From NCBI GenBank assembly GCA_963700775.1, contig CAVOYU010000008.1:122854-186853 (forward strand): 64,000 nucleotides of DNA. The letters run 5' to 3'. Each line of letters begins with the position of its first letter. Position 1 is the stretch's first letter. The DNA is from Thermohalobaculum sp963700775. GTDB lineage: Bacteria; Pseudomonadota; Alphaproteobacteria; Rhodobacterales; Rhodobacteraceae. Positions 25,593 through 36,504 of this stretch are shown here, piece by piece. The notes beneath the pieces were generated by a model. The model had not been told where the DNA came from and ran no database searches. It saw only the letters and a list, made by a program, of their open reading frames with translations. The position numbers and the translations under genes are program-made.

Positions 25593-27350
25593 TCACTCCT
25601 CCGGGATGCCCAGCGCACGCAGCTGCGCCGACATCCTGTCCATGACCCGGCGCGAGAACACATGCGCCTGGTTGATCTTGCGGATGGTGATGTCCGGGTA
25701 GGCGCGGCGAAGGGCGGCGCAGGACGACCGCGCCTCGTCGATCCGGCCCGCGCCATGCAGCGCGGCGGCGAGGTTGCGGTGGATCCAGTGGGCGTTGGGC
25801 CGCTCCTCCAGCGCACGCTGGAACAGCTCTGCGGCCGCGTTGTCGTCGCCTGCAACCTGATGCGCGCTGCCAAGGCCCACATAGTTGTTGAAGTTCATCG
25901 GGTCGAGCGGGCTCAGCCGCAGGGCGCGCTCGAAATGCTCCCGGCCGGCGTCGGGCCGGTCCGAATAGACCTCCAGCCAGCCGAGGCTGCTCAGCGCCCA
26001 GGCGGCGTTGGGATCCAGTGCGATGGCGCGTTCCAGCAGCACGCGGGCCGCCCCGTAGTTGCGGGCGAAGGTGTGCACCGCGCCCAGCACGGCGAGGATC
26101 AGCGGATCGTCGGAGGACAGACTCGCCGCACGATCGGCAAGCGCCAGGGCGCTTGCCTTGGCGCTGTCCACATCCTCGACCCAGTTGTAGACCGAGCGCT
26201 GCGCCCAGCACCATGCGGACAGCGCCAGGGCGAGGGGGTAATCCTCGTCCGCTTCCAGTGCCCGGTCGAGCAGGACGAGCGCCTTCGCGGCCTCCTCCTT
26301 CTCCAGCATCCAGACATGGCTCATCGCCCGCATGGCATAGTCGTAGGCGCCGAGCGCCTCGGGCCGCTTGCGCCGCGACCGCTCGATCTCGGCCAGCCGG
26401 ATCGACGGCTGCAGGGCGCCCGCGACCTGCTCGGTGATGCGGTCCTGAAGGTCGAAGATGTCGTCGAGCTTGCCGTCGTACTTCTCGGCCCAGAGATGGG
26501 CGCCGCCGGCGGTCTCGATCAGCTGCACTGTGATCCGGACACGATTGCCGGCGCGCTGCACCGAGCCCTCCAGCACATAGGCGACGCCGAGCTCGCGGCC
26601 GATGTCGCGGACGTTCACCGCCCGGCCCTTGTAGGCGAAGGCGGAGTTCCGCGCGATCACGAAGAAGGCGCGGATGCGGCTGAGCGCGGCTGTCAGCGCC
26701 TCGACCACGCCGTCGGCGAAATACTCCTGCTCCGGGTCGCCCGACATGTTGTCGAAGGGCAGTACGGCGATGGACGGCCGGTCGGGCAGGGCGGGCGCCG
26801 CATGCGGGCCGGGCGCGGGCTTCGCGCCGGACCAGTGGTACACCTGCACCGGAGCGGCGATGTTCTTGAGGCTCTGCTTGCCGCCGTCGCGGAAGGCCGC
26901 GCCGACCTTCGCCGCCGCATGCTCGTGGGCGGTCGCGCTGATCGCGATACCCCCGGGCGCGGCCAGCGTCTGGATGCGGGCGGCGATGTTCACGCCGTCG
27001 CCGTAGATGTCGCGGCCCTCGATGATCACGTCGCCGAGATTGATGCCGATGCGGAGCGCTGCCCGACGGTCTTCCGGCTCGGCGCCGGTCCGCTCGGCGT
27101 TGGCCTGCTGGATCGCGACGGCGGCGTTCACGGCGTCGACCACGCTGGCGAACTCGACCAGGGCGCCGTCGCCCATCAGCTTGACGATCCGGCCGCCGTG
27201 TTCCCGGACCGCGGGAGCGAAGATCTCGCTGTGGATCGCCTTGAGCGCCGCCAGCGTGCCGGCTTCGTCGGCTTCCATCAGCCGGGTGTAACCCGCGACA
27301 TCGGCGGCGAGGATCGCCGCGAGCCTGCGCTCGGTTCGGGTTTTCTTCAT
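25593..27350 (-). CDS. Class III adenylate/guanylate cyclase with TPR repeats
   Basis: A 585-residue protein. Residues about 1-180 form a class III cyclase domain (RLAAILAADVAGYTRLMEADEAG with the metal-binding Asp, GGRIVKLMGDGALVEFASV, and GINLGDVIIEGRDIYGDGVNIAARI). A TolB-like segment follows (IAVLPFDNMSGDPEQEYFADGV, then VAYVLEGSVQRAGNRVRITVQL), and the C-terminus is TPR repeats (AIALDPNAAWALSSLGWLEV). This is a common alphaproteobacterial architecture. No signal peptide or membrane helix is clear, so the protein is probably cytoplasmic. Confidence 0.9.
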   Translation of the reverse strand: MKKTRTERRLAAILAADVAGYTRLMEADEAGTLAALKAIHSEIFAPAVREHGGRIVKLMGDGALVEFASVVDAVNAAVAIQQANAERTGAEPEDRRAALRIGINLGDVIIEGRDIYGDGVNIAARIQTLAAPGGIAISATAHEHAAAKVGAAFRDGGKQSLKNIAAPVQVYHWSGAKPAPGPHAAPALPDRPSIAVLPFDNMSGDPEQEYFADGVVEALTAALSRIRAFFVIARNSAFAYKGRAVNVRDIGRELGVAYVLEGSVQRAGNRVRITVQLIETAGGAHLWAEKYDGKLDDIFDLQDRITEQVAGALQPSIRLAEIERSRRKRPEALGAYDYAMRAMSHVWMLEKEEAAKALVLLDRALEADEDYPLALALSAWCWAQRSVYNWVEDVDSAKASALALADRAASLSSDDPLILAVLGAVHTFARNYGAARVLLERAIALDPNAAWALSSLGWLEVYSDRPDAGREHFERALRLSPLDPMNFNNYVGLGSAHQVAGDDNAAAELFQRALEERPNAHWIHRNLAAALHGAGRIDEARSSCAALRRAYPDITIRKINQAHVFSRRVMDRMSAQLRALGIPEE

Positions 27351-27459
27351 CGTCTCGGCCGTTCAGGTCGCATCGTGGCATTCATAACCGAAGCAGCCGC
27401 GCCGCGATACCTTGGCAGGGAGTTTCCGTTGCGAGCCGAATTCGGGCGCTATCGACCGC

Positions 27460-28638
<1,179 letters not shown>

Positions 28639-28735
28639 GTTTCCCCCGGGGTCGCGCAGATTGACGCCGCCTGAGCGTTCGGCGATCTTCCGGCTTCCGC
28701 CGCGCCCCGTCCAGCCGAAAAGAGGAAGCACCCCG

Positions 28736-29917
28736 ATGACCGACGACCACCGCTCGATCGTCCGCCGGGGGCTGCTGCCGCATTCGGCGTCGCGACCGGT
28801 CGTCAGCCCGATCTCGCCCTCGGTGGTCTATGCGAGCCCCGACGCCGACGCGCTCGACGCCCAGTACGAGGGGCGCGTGGCCGGCTACACCTATGGCCGC
28901 GAGGGGCATCCGAACTGGACCATTCTGGCCGACAAGCTCGACTGGCTCGAGGGCGCGAAGGGCGGCGTGGTAATGTCCTCGGGCATGGCGGCGGTCGGCG
29001 CAGTATTCAAGTCGGTGTTGAAGTCCGGGGATCATGTCGTTGCCGGAAATCAGCTTTATGGCAGAACGCTGCGCATGCTCCGGGACGAGATGCCACGCAT
29101 GGGCGTCGAGGTCATGCTGGCCGATCCGACCGACGGCAGGGCGTTCGCGGCGGCGATCCGCGACGGTACCCGGCTGGTGCTGGCAGAGGTAGTGTCGAAC
29201 CCGACGCTGAGGGTCGCCGACCTCGAGGCCATCGGGGCGGCCTGCCGGGCCAGCGGCGCGCTGTTCGCAGTAGACAACACCTTCACCACGCCACGGCTCT
29301 ACCGGCCCTTCGACCACGGGGCGGATTTCGTGATCCACTCGGTGACCAAGATGCTTGCCGGCCATTCGGATGTGACGCTGGGCTATGCGGCGGCGCGTGA
29401 CCCGGAGCTCGCCCGCCGGCTCTATGACGTGACTGTCACCTGGGGCCTGACCCCGAGCCCCTTCGACTGCTGGCTGGCAGAGCGGGGGCTGCATTCCTTC
29501 GATATCCGCTTCGAGCGCGCCCAGGCCAACGCCGCGGCGCTGGCCGATCACCTGGCCGGGCTCGAGGGTGTCGAGGCGGTGCTCTATCCGGGGCGCCCCG
29601 ACCATCCGGACCACAACCGGGCGGTGGCGCTGCTCGGCGGGCAGGGCGGGACCATGGTCAGCTTCCGCCTGAAGGGCGGCCGGGCCGAGGTCAACCGGTT
29701 CCTGCGGGCCGCAGGCAACATCCCCTTCGCCCCGACGCTGGGCGACATCGGCACCACCCTGTCGCACCCCGCCTCCAGTTCCCATCGCGGGCTGACGCCC
29801 GAGGGCCGTGCAGCGCTCGGGATCACCGAGGGCTTCATCCGGGTATCGGTCGGGATCGAGGAGATCGGCATGCTGAAGCGCGAGTTCGCTTCGGCGGTGG
29901 CCGCCGCGCCCGGGTGA
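28736..29917 (+). CDS. Cys/Met metabolism PLP-dependent enzyme (cystathionine lyase/synthase type)
   Basis: A 393-residue fold type I PLP enzyme. The Lys that binds PLP is K205 in VIHSVTKMLAGHSDV; RVAGYTYGREGHPNWT and SSGMAAVGAVFKSVLKSGDHVV are family signatures. Starts at 28736 after AGAGGAAGCACCCCG. The family includes cystathionine beta-lyase, gamma-synthase, gamma-lyase and methionine gamma-lyase, which cannot be told apart from these motifs. Cystathionine beta-lyase is a reasonable guess. It is followed 22 bp later by an FkbM methyltransferase. Confidence 0.88.
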   Translation: MTDDHRSIVRRGLLPHSASRPVVSPISPSVVYASPDADALDAQYEGRVAGYTYGREGHPNWTILADKLDWLEGAKGGVVMSSGMAAVGAVFKSVLKSGDHVVAGNQLYGRTLRMLRDEMPRMGVEVMLADPTDGRAFAAAIRDGTRLVLAEVVSNPTLRVADLEAIGAACRASGALFAVDNTFTTPRLYRPFDHGADFVIHSVTKMLAGHSDVTLGYAAARDPELARRLYDVTVTWGLTPSPFDCWLAERGLHSFDIRFERAQANAAALADHLAGLEGVEAVLYPGRPDHPDHNRAVALLGGQGGTMVSFRLKGGRAEVNRFLRAAGNIPFAPTLGDIGTTLSHPASSSHRGLTPEGRAALGITEGFIRVSVGIEEIGMLKREFASAVAAAPG

Positions 29918-29939
29918 GTCCCGTACGGGTGAGCCCCGC

Positions 29940-30824
29940 ATGACGTCCGTGCGCCACGGCGCGCGAGCGCTGTTGCCGCGTCCGCTCTGGGTGCTGCTGC
30001 GCCGTGTCTGGAGCTATGCCCGACGGCTCGGACACTGGGGTCTCATCATGATCCAGCTGCGCGGCGACAGTGTATCCGACACCGCGAAACTCTGGCTGAG
30101 CGCCATTGCAGCGCCCCTGACCGCCCTGCCGGATCTCGACCGCTGGCGCAATCCGCAGCTGCTGTTCGATGCCCGGATAAGGGTCGCCGGCTCGGGCCGG
30201 TTCCTCTGCCGGCGCGGCACCGACGATCTCTGGCACGTGTTGCCGGCCGCACAGCGCGCCCTCCACCGGGCGCTCGCCGAGGTCCTTGCACCTGGCGGGG
30301 TCTTCGTCGACGCAGGCGCGAACATCGGCGCCTTCACCCTGCCGGCGGCCCGGCTGGTCGGGCCCGAGGGCCGGGTGGTCGCCATCGAGATGATGCCGGA
30401 GACGGTGCTCCGCCTGCGCGACCATGCTCGCGACAACGGTCTGACCAATATCCGGGTGGTGGATGCGGCGCTCGCGGACGCGGGCGGCCACGAGGTCATC
30501 GCACGGGTGCCGGCGAGGCGGGCCGGGCAGGCGAGCATCGTGCGGCAGGACTTCGGGCCGGGCGCACTGTCCGAGCAGCGGGTTCGCACCGTGACCCTGG
30601 ATGAGGTTACCGCCGGCCTGGAGCGGATCGACCTGATGAAGGTCGACCTCGAAGGCGCCGAAGCCCTGGCCTTCGCCGGCGGGCGGGACGCGCTCGCCAG
30701 GACACGCTGCCTGATCTTCGAGCAGTGGCCCGGGCAGGCCGATACCCGGAGCGCCGACATCGCGCGGGCTGCCGGCTTCAGCCTGAGCTGGCTCGACGGA
30801 TCCAACGTGATTGGCCGGCGCTGA
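29940..30824 (+). CDS. FkbM-family methyltransferase
   Basis: A 294-residue SAM-dependent O-methyltransferase of the FkbM type. SAM motif I is VFVDAGANIGAFTLPAARL, followed by GRVVAIEMMPETVLRLRDH, the FkbM signature RIDLMKVDLEGAEALAFAG and the C-terminal LIFEQWPGQ. Substrates in this family are sugar or polyketide hydroxyls. It lies 22 bp after the PLP enzyme on the same strand and is probably co-transcribed with it, although no shared pathway is obvious. Confidence 0.85.
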   Translation: MTSVRHGARALLPRPLWVLLRRVWSYARRLGHWGLIMIQLRGDSVSDTAKLWLSAIAAPLTALPDLDRWRNPQLLFDARIRVAGSGRFLCRRGTDDLWHVLPAAQRALHRALAEVLAPGGVFVDAGANIGAFTLPAARLVGPEGRVVAIEMMPETVLRLRDHARDNGLTNIRVVDAALADAGGHEVIARVPARRAGQASIVRQDFGPGALSEQRVRTVTLDEVTAGLERIDLMKVDLEGAEALAFAGGRDALARTRCLIFEQWPGQADTRSADIARAAGFSLSWLDGSNVIGRR

Positions 30825-30831
30825 GCTCGGC

Positions 30832-32868
30832 CTACCGGGGCGCCAATCCCCCGGCGGGCTCGGCGAGCAGGGTCTGGCCGCCGCATGCCCCGTCCTCGCC
30901 AGCCTGCGGCGTACCGACCGCCTGGGCGCCGGGCAGCTGGCCGAGAAGCTCGGCCGCATCGCACCGGGCGCTCCCGTCGCGGAACGGAAGCGATGCCAGT
31001 CCCAGCGGCCGCTCGATGATCTGCCGGGTGACCGTGGCGAGCAGGATCGGCGCCGGCCCGGCTCCGCCGGCGCTGACATCCTGCGCCCACGCACGCAGGA
31101 CATGGCGGCCAGCCATGCCATCCGGACCGTTCGGCAGGATGGCGACGACCGCCTCGCGCCGGCCGTTGTGGAGGTTCGGGACCACGGCAAGCCGGGCGGC
31201 GGCGCTGCGCGGCAGCACGAAGGCGTTTAAGGCACCGATCGACCATTCGGGCGGGCTGATCCACCCGAGGGCCCCGAGCGCCGCCTCGAGACTGGTGGCA
31301 TCGCCTCGCCATTGCAGCACCAGCGGCTCCTCGATTTCGCCCGAAAGATCGATCCGGTGGGCAGGCAGCTCGCGCCAGCCGCCCTCGCGCCAGGGCACCG
31401 ACAGCGCGATCGCCTCCGGGGCCGGGCGGGCGTAGAAGGCCTGCGCCGCCGCGAGCCCCCGGTCGAGATGCCAGCCGCCGACCAGCAGCAGTGCGGCCGC
31501 CCCGGCCCCGAGCGTCCAGCCGGCGACCCGTTGCGGGATCACGTAGCCGCGGAACACCAGCGCCAGACCCGATACCGCCGCGGTGCCGAACAGCAGCCCC
31601 TCGGCCACGTCCGACGGCCAGTGCGCGCCGAGATAGACCCGCGAGTACGCGATCAGCGCCACCAGCGCGGCCAGCAGCGAGGCGGCCCAGCGCCCGGCCG
31701 GGGCCGGTAGGCCCCGCAGCGCGATCAGGGCCAGTGCGCCGTAGAGCGTCGCCGATGTGGTCGCATGTCCGCTCGGGAAGGAGAACGCGTCGGTTCCGGA
31801 GTAGAGCTCGGTCGGCCTCGGCGCCTGCACCAGCACCTTCAGCGCGAAGACGAAGGCGACCGAGCCCAGGACCGCGACGATGACGCCGAGTGCCAGCCGC
31901 CGCCGGCGCTGCCATGTCAGCGCCGCCGCCGCGGCCGCCGTGACGGCGGCCGTCACCGTGGTGTCGCCCAGCATGGTCGCGCCGATCATGATCTGGTCGC
32001 CGAGGCCGGTGCGCAGCGACTGGAGGAAGGCGCTGACCGCCACGTCCAGCCGGATCACCGCGTCGCCGGTGACCACGTCCTCGATCAGCTTCGCGCCGAT
32101 CATGATCGTGGCGGCGAACAGCCCCAGCAGCAGCGCCAGAAGCCGGAAATCCTCGTGGTCGGGCGAGACCAGCCGCAGCAATGCCGGACCGTGCGGAGCC
32201 GGCTGGGTCGAGGCCCAGCGCACCACCGACGCCTGCGCCCGGGGCAGGGCACGGAAGCCGAGGCGGAGGCCGATGCGCGCGATCCACACCACCAGGAGCG
32301 CCGACACCCCCAGCGCCACCAGCACGACCACCAGCCGCTTGCTGATCGTGCCGGCGATCGACAGCGCGGTGCCGGCGAAATAACCGGGCAGCAGGTGCGC
32401 CGACGCCCAGATCACCGCCGAGCCGGCGTTCAGGACGCCGAACCGGACCGACCCCATGCCCACCATGCCGGCGACGGCGGGCACCACCGACTTGATGCCG
32501 GGCACGAAACGGCCGAGCACGACGCTCTTGCCGCCATGGCTGCGGAAGAAGCGCTCGCCGGCCTCGATGACGCCGCGGTAACGGTCGAAGGGCCAGACGG
32601 TCAGCAGTCGCTGGCGGTAGACCCGCCCCAGCCAGTACGAGATCGCGTCGCCGGCGATGGCGCCGGCGGTGGTGGCGGCGAAGATCGGCCAGAACGGCAG
32701 CTTGCCGAGCCCCATCAGCCCGCCGAGGCCGACCAGGACAACGGTCGAGGGAACGAACAGCCCGACGACCAGCACCGCCTCGAGCATCGCGGTCAGGAAG
32801 GCGATCACGACCGCCAGTTCCGGATGCTGTCCGGCGAGATCGATCAGGCTGCGGAAGAATTCGATCAA
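30832..32868 (-). CDS. DedA-PAP2-LssY membrane fusion protein
   Basis: A 678-residue membrane protein joining three units. Residues about 1-200 are a DedA/SNARE-associated domain (FRSLIDLAGQHPELAVV, VLGRFVPGIKSVVPAVAGM). Residues about 230-450 are a PAP2 acid phosphatase: KVLVQAPRP, FSFPSGHATTSATLYG and SRVYLGAHWPSDVAEG are the three catalytic motifs. The C-terminal part (LSGEIEEPLVLQWRG, NLHNGRREAVVAILPNGPDG) resembles the LssY C-terminal domain. Such fusions probably dephosphorylate and move lipids such as undecaprenyl pyrophosphate. I use the TTG at 32868 (LIEFFRSLID), as ATG starts further out lie in non-homologous sequence. Confidence 0.88.
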   Translation of the reverse strand: MIEFFRSLIDLAGQHPELAVVIAFLTAMLEAVLVVGLFVPSTVVLVGLGGLMGLGKLPFWPIFAATTAGAIAGDAISYWLGRVYRQRLLTVWPFDRYRGVIEAGERFFRSHGGKSVVLGRFVPGIKSVVPAVAGMVGMGSVRFGVLNAGSAVIWASAHLLPGYFAGTALSIAGTISKRLVVVLVALGVSALLVVWIARIGLRLGFRALPRAQASVVRWASTQPAPHGPALLRLVSPDHEDFRLLALLLGLFAATIMIGAKLIEDVVTGDAVIRLDVAVSAFLQSLRTGLGDQIMIGATMLGDTTVTAAVTAAAAAALTWQRRRRLALGVIVAVLGSVAFVFALKVLVQAPRPTELYSGTDAFSFPSGHATTSATLYGALALIALRGLPAPAGRWAASLLAALVALIAYSRVYLGAHWPSDVAEGLLFGTAAVSGLALVFRGYVIPQRVAGWTLGAGAAALLLVGGWHLDRGLAAAQAFYARPAPEAIALSVPWREGGWRELPAHRIDLSGEIEEPLVLQWRGDATSLEAALGALGWISPPEWSIGALNAFVLPRSAAARLAVVPNLHNGRREAVVAILPNGPDGMAGRHVLRAWAQDVSAGGAGPAPILLATVTRQIIERPLGLASLPFRDGSARCDAAELLGQLPGAQAVGTPQAGEDGACGGQTLLAEPAGGLAPR

Positions 32869-33097
32869 GGCCGGCGGGCTCCGTCGGGTCGCAGGGGCGC
32901 CACGCGGCTGCCCGGTTCGCGGCGGCCCGGGGCCGCGCGCCAGCAGCAGATATGCGGATGGCGGCGGCGGAGCAAGGGCGGAGCTGACGACAGTCCGGTC
33001 GCAAAGGTGTCGCGAAGCTGTCACGGAGCGACCGAATCCTGATATGCGATCCAGCCCGCCGGTGAGAGGATCGGCCAATCGTTGACGGGGTACCGCC

Positions 33098-34480
33098 ATG
33101 CTTCCCGATTTCATCCACGACCTCTCCCATGACGACCTGCCGGCACCGGTCCGCGCCATGGCCCGGCGCTGTCTCCTGGACCTGATCGGCGTCGCGGCGG
33201 CGGCCACCCGCACCGACCTCGCCCGGATCGTCCACGGCTTCGTCGCCGCGCAGTTCGGTGCCGGAGGCGGGGCGGGCACCGCGCGCATGCTGTTCGACGA
33301 CCGTCCGGTCAGTCCGGCTGGAGCGGCCCTGGCCGGTGCGGCCTCGATCGACGCGGTCGATGCCCATGACGGCTACCGCCCCTCGAAAGGCCATGCGGGG
33401 TGCAGCGTCCTTCCCGCGGCGCTGGCCTTTGCCGAGGCCGAGGGCCGCGACGATGGCGCGGAGTTCCTGACCGCGCTCGTGCTCGGCTACGAGGTCGCCT
33501 GCCGGGCGGGCGAGGCGCTGCACGAGTTGGTCGCGGACTACCACACCTCCGGCGCCTGGGGCGCGGTCGCCTGCGCCGCCATCGGCGCCCGGACGCTGGG
33601 CCTCGACCGGGCCCGTACCCGCGAGGCGCTGGGAATCGCCGAGTACCACGGGCCGCGCAGCCAGATGATGCGCTGCATTGACCACCCGACTATGGTCAAG
33701 GACGGCTCCGGCTGGGGCGCTCTGGCCGGCGTCGCCGCGGCCTATCTGGCCCGCGACGGCTTCACCGGCGCGCCCGCGATCACCGTCGAGGACCCGGCAC
33801 GGGCGGCCCACTGGAACGACCTCGGCAGCCGCTGGCTGATCCTGGAGCAGTATTTCAAGCCGCAGCCGGTCTGCCGCTGGGCCCAGTCGCCGATCCACGC
33901 GGTGCTCGAGCTCCGCCGCCGCCATGGCCTGACCGCGGCCGATGTGGCACGGATCGAGGTCCGCACCTTCCACGAGGCGGTCCGCCTCCACACCCGCCGG
34001 CCCGAGACCACCGAGCAGGCCCAGTACTCGCTGCCCTTCCCGGTCGCCGCCGCAATGGTGCATGGGCGGATCGACCCGGCCGAGATCGCCGGGGCAGGAC
34101 TATCGGATCCGGCCGTGCTCGACCTCTCCGACCGGATCGAGATGATCGAGGATCCGCGCTGCAACGCAGCCTTCCCGCGGGTCCGTCTCGCCGAGGTGGC
34201 GGTGGTCACCCGCTCCGGCGCCCGCCACGAGAGCGGCCTGGTGGAGCCGGCGGGCGATCCCGAGCGGCCCCTCTCCGACGCCGAGATCGACGCCAAGTTC
34301 CACTCCTATGCCGATCCGGTGGTCGGCGCGGCACGCGCCGGCCGAATCCGGCAGGCTGTGTCCGGCATCGAGACCGGCGGTCTCGGCCCGCTCACGGCCG
34401 AGCTTGGCGCCCCGGCCGATGTCTCGGCCGATGTCTTGGCGGCGGAGCTGCCCGCGGCGGAGCTGCCCGCGGCGGAGTGA
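33098..34480 (+). CDS. MmgE/PrpD-family protein
   Basis: A 460-residue protein of the MmgE/PrpD family (2-methylcitrate dehydratase and related lyases/epimerases). The pattern LPAPVRAMARRCLLDLIGVAAAA, ASIDAVDAHDGYRPSKGHAGCSVLPAALA and KPQPVCRWAQSPIHAVLELR is typical. prpB/prpC are absent, so a 2-methylcitrate role is not supported. The last 14 codons form a short repeated tail (see 34437-34480). It is divergent from the DedA-PAP2-LssY gene. Confidence 0.85.
   Translation: MLPDFIHDLSHDDLPAPVRAMARRCLLDLIGVAAAATRTDLARIVHGFVAAQFGAGGGAGTARMLFDDRPVSPAGAALAGAASIDAVDAHDGYRPSKGHAGCSVLPAALAFAEAEGRDDGAEFLTALVLGYEVACRAGEALHELVADYHTSGAWGAVACAAIGARTLGLDRARTREALGIAEYHGPRSQMMRCIDHPTMVKDGSGWGALAGVAAAYLARDGFTGAPAITVEDPARAAHWNDLGSRWLILEQYFKPQPVCRWAQSPIHAVLELRRRHGLTAADVARIEVRTFHEAVRLHTRRPETTEQAQYSLPFPVAAAMVHGRIDPAEIAGAGLSDPAVLDLSDRIEMIEDPRCNAAFPRVRLAEVAVVTRSGARHESGLVEPAGDPERPLSDAEIDAKFHSYADPVVGAARAGRIRQAVSGIETGGLGPLTAELGAPADVSADVLAAELPAAELPAAE
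34437..34480 (+). repeat. Tandem 15-bp repeat at the 3' end of the MmgE/PrpD gene
   Basis: The unit GCGGCGGAGCTGCCC occurs in tandem about 2.7 times and encodes AAELP-AAELP-AAE just before the stop. A shorter near-repeat (GGCCGATGTCT) precedes it. The tail probably arose by slippage and lengthens the protein without touching the conserved body. Confidence 0.75.
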
Positions 34481-34512
34481 CCGGCAGAGCCCGGCCGGGC
34501 GCGATGCCGCCG

Positions 34513-36294
34513 TCACGGCGGTTTGCGGTCAATGTCTGTCTCGAACAGCTCGGCCAGTTCCTGGGCATGGCGCCGGGCGCTCTCCGCCAGTTTCTGCTCG
34601 TCGGTCGCATGCGCGTAATCGTCGAACAGGTGCCGTTTGTCGCGCTCGGTGAAGGCCTGGATCGTGCGCTCCGCTTCATGGAATGTCAGTCCAGCCCGGA
34701 TCAGCAGCTGGCGCGACATCTCGACCGCGGAGAGAAAGGTTTCCCGGATGATATGCTCGACCCCGACGTCCATCAGGCGGTGAACGTGCTGGCGGTCACG
34801 CGCACGCACATAGACCGGGACGTGGGGATAGTTCCGGCGAAGTGTTTCGACGGTCTTCAATGAATCCTCGACGTTCGAGATACAGACGACCACGGCCCGC
34901 GCCCGTTCGACCTGCGCGGCGGCCAGGATTTCGGGACGCGTCGCGTCGCCGAAGTAGACACGGCCGCCGAAGCGGCGGACAACCTCCACCTGGCTCGGGT
35001 CGCCATCCAGCGCGGTGAACGGAATGCCTCGCGCCGCGAGGACCCGGGCGATGATCTGCCCGAAGCGCCCCAGGCCGGCGATCACAATATGCGCCTCGCT
35101 TTCCGGGAGTTCGTCGAAGACGGGGTCTTTCTTCGGGCGGGCGGTCAGCGCCGAGATACGCCGCTCCGCCATGAGCAGGACCGGTGTAGCCAGCATCGTC
35201 ACCGTGACGACAACGTTCAGCAGCGAGGCGAACTCGGCGAGGATCACGCCGGTCGTGACCGCGATCGCTGTCAGGACGAAGGCGAACTCGCCGCCCTGTG
35301 AGAGCGCGCAGGCGAAGCGGCGGCTGGCTCCGGGCGCAAGACCGTATCTCCGCCCGAGCACCAGGAGGATCAGCCCCTTGACGAGCATCAGCCCCGCCGC
35401 GGCGAGGACAATCAGGCTGGCATGGATGCCGAGGAGCTGAAGGTCGAGGGACATCCCGATGGAAATGAAGAAGAGCCCCAGGAACAGGGTCTCGAACGGC
35501 TTGATGTCCGCTTCGATCTCGTGGCGATAGGTCGAATCCGCGAGCAACGCCCCCGCGATGAACGCCCCGAGAGCGGGCGAGAGGCCGACGCCCTTCATGA
35601 TGATCTCGATGATGACGATCGTGAGCAGGGCGAATGCGGTCATCGCTTCGCTGATCTGCGTCCGCGCGATCAGGTGGAACACCCAGCCCAGCACGTAGCG
35701 GCCGGCCAGCGAGATCGCCGCCAGCGCCGCGAGCGCGACCAGCGCCCCCTGGATCGACATCTGCTCGGCCGCCGCCCCGCGCACCGAGAGCAATCCCACA
35801 AAGGCAATCATGGGGATCGCGGCCAGATCCTGGAACAGCAGGACCGAGAAGGCGAGGCGACCATGCCGCAGCTCCAGCTCGCCGGTTTCCTTGAGCACCT
35901 GGAGCACCATCGCCGTGGAGGAGAGCGACAGGGCGAGCCCGACGAACAAGGCTTCGCGCCAGCTGCCGACATGCAGCAGCACGAGGGCCGAGATCGCCGC
36001 AGCGGTGACGGCAACCTGCCATCCGCCCAGGCCGAACACGGGTCGTCGCATGGCCCAGAGGCGCTGTGGCTTGAGCTCGAGCCCGATGACGAACAGCAGC
36101 AGGACGACGCCGAATTCTGCCGTGCGGAGAATCCTTTCCGGGTCGGCGAAGATCCCCATCGCATACGGGCCGATCGCGATCCCCGCCAGCAGGTAGCCCA
36201 GCACGACGCCGATCCGGAGATATTTCGATAGCGGCGCCACGATCCCGGCCGCAGCCAGAAGGACGGCGACTTGGACTAGGCTGATATCGGCCAA
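34513..36294 (-). CDS. Kef-type (CPA2) cation:proton antiporter with RCK domain
   Basis: A 593-residue protein. About twelve helices form the CPA2 antiporter (LRIGVVLGYLLAGIAIGPYAM, LSLSSTAMVLQVLKETGEL, GAFIAGALLADSTYRHEIEAD). The C-terminal RCK/TrkA-N domain begins HIVIAGLGRFGQIIARVLA near residue 404 and includes YFGDATRPEIL. KefB/KefC exchange K+ for H+ and are gated by glutathione adducts. I use the TTG at 36294 (LADISLVQVAVLL) because AGGAAGACAA precedes it; the ATG at 36312 lies six codons upstream without such a site. Confidence 0.9.
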   Translation of the reverse strand: MADISLVQVAVLLAAAGIVAPLSKYLRIGVVLGYLLAGIAIGPYAMGIFADPERILRTAEFGVVLLLFVIGLELKPQRLWAMRRPVFGLGGWQVAVTAAAISALVLLHVGSWREALFVGLALSLSSTAMVLQVLKETGELELRHGRLAFSVLLFQDLAAIPMIAFVGLLSVRGAAAEQMSIQGALVALAALAAISLAGRYVLGWVFHLIARTQISEAMTAFALLTIVIIEIIMKGVGLSPALGAFIAGALLADSTYRHEIEADIKPFETLFLGLFFISIGMSLDLQLLGIHASLIVLAAAGLMLVKGLILLVLGRRYGLAPGASRRFACALSQGGEFAFVLTAIAVTTGVILAEFASLLNVVVTVTMLATPVLLMAERRISALTARPKKDPVFDELPESEAHIVIAGLGRFGQIIARVLAARGIPFTALDGDPSQVEVVRRFGGRVYFGDATRPEILAAAQVERARAVVVCISNVEDSLKTVETLRRNYPHVPVYVRARDRQHVHRLMDVGVEHIIRETFLSAVEMSRQLLIRAGLTFHEAERTIQAFTERDKRHLFDDYAHATDEQKLAESARRHAQELAELFETDIDRKPP

Positions 36295-36504
36295 TTGTCT
36301 TCCTGCCTCCATCGCGCGCGGGGCGATCCCTGCGAACGCCCGGCCGGAGCCGGGCGACGTTTATCATTCCCTACTGAGATAGGCCCGAATTGCCCGCCCT
36401 GTAGTGCCCGGCGTCCCGCACCGCGCTTACAGGATCAAGCTACGCGCCCGGCCGTACCGAAAGGCGCCGGCCCTTGGGCAGAGGGCGGTGCGCGCCCCCC
36501 CGCC

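Noticed and set aside
30014..34063. 1349-codon open frame on the minus strand
   Set aside because: It crosses the FkbM, DedA-PAP2-LssY and MmgE/PrpD genes in a wrong frame and is a composition artefact.
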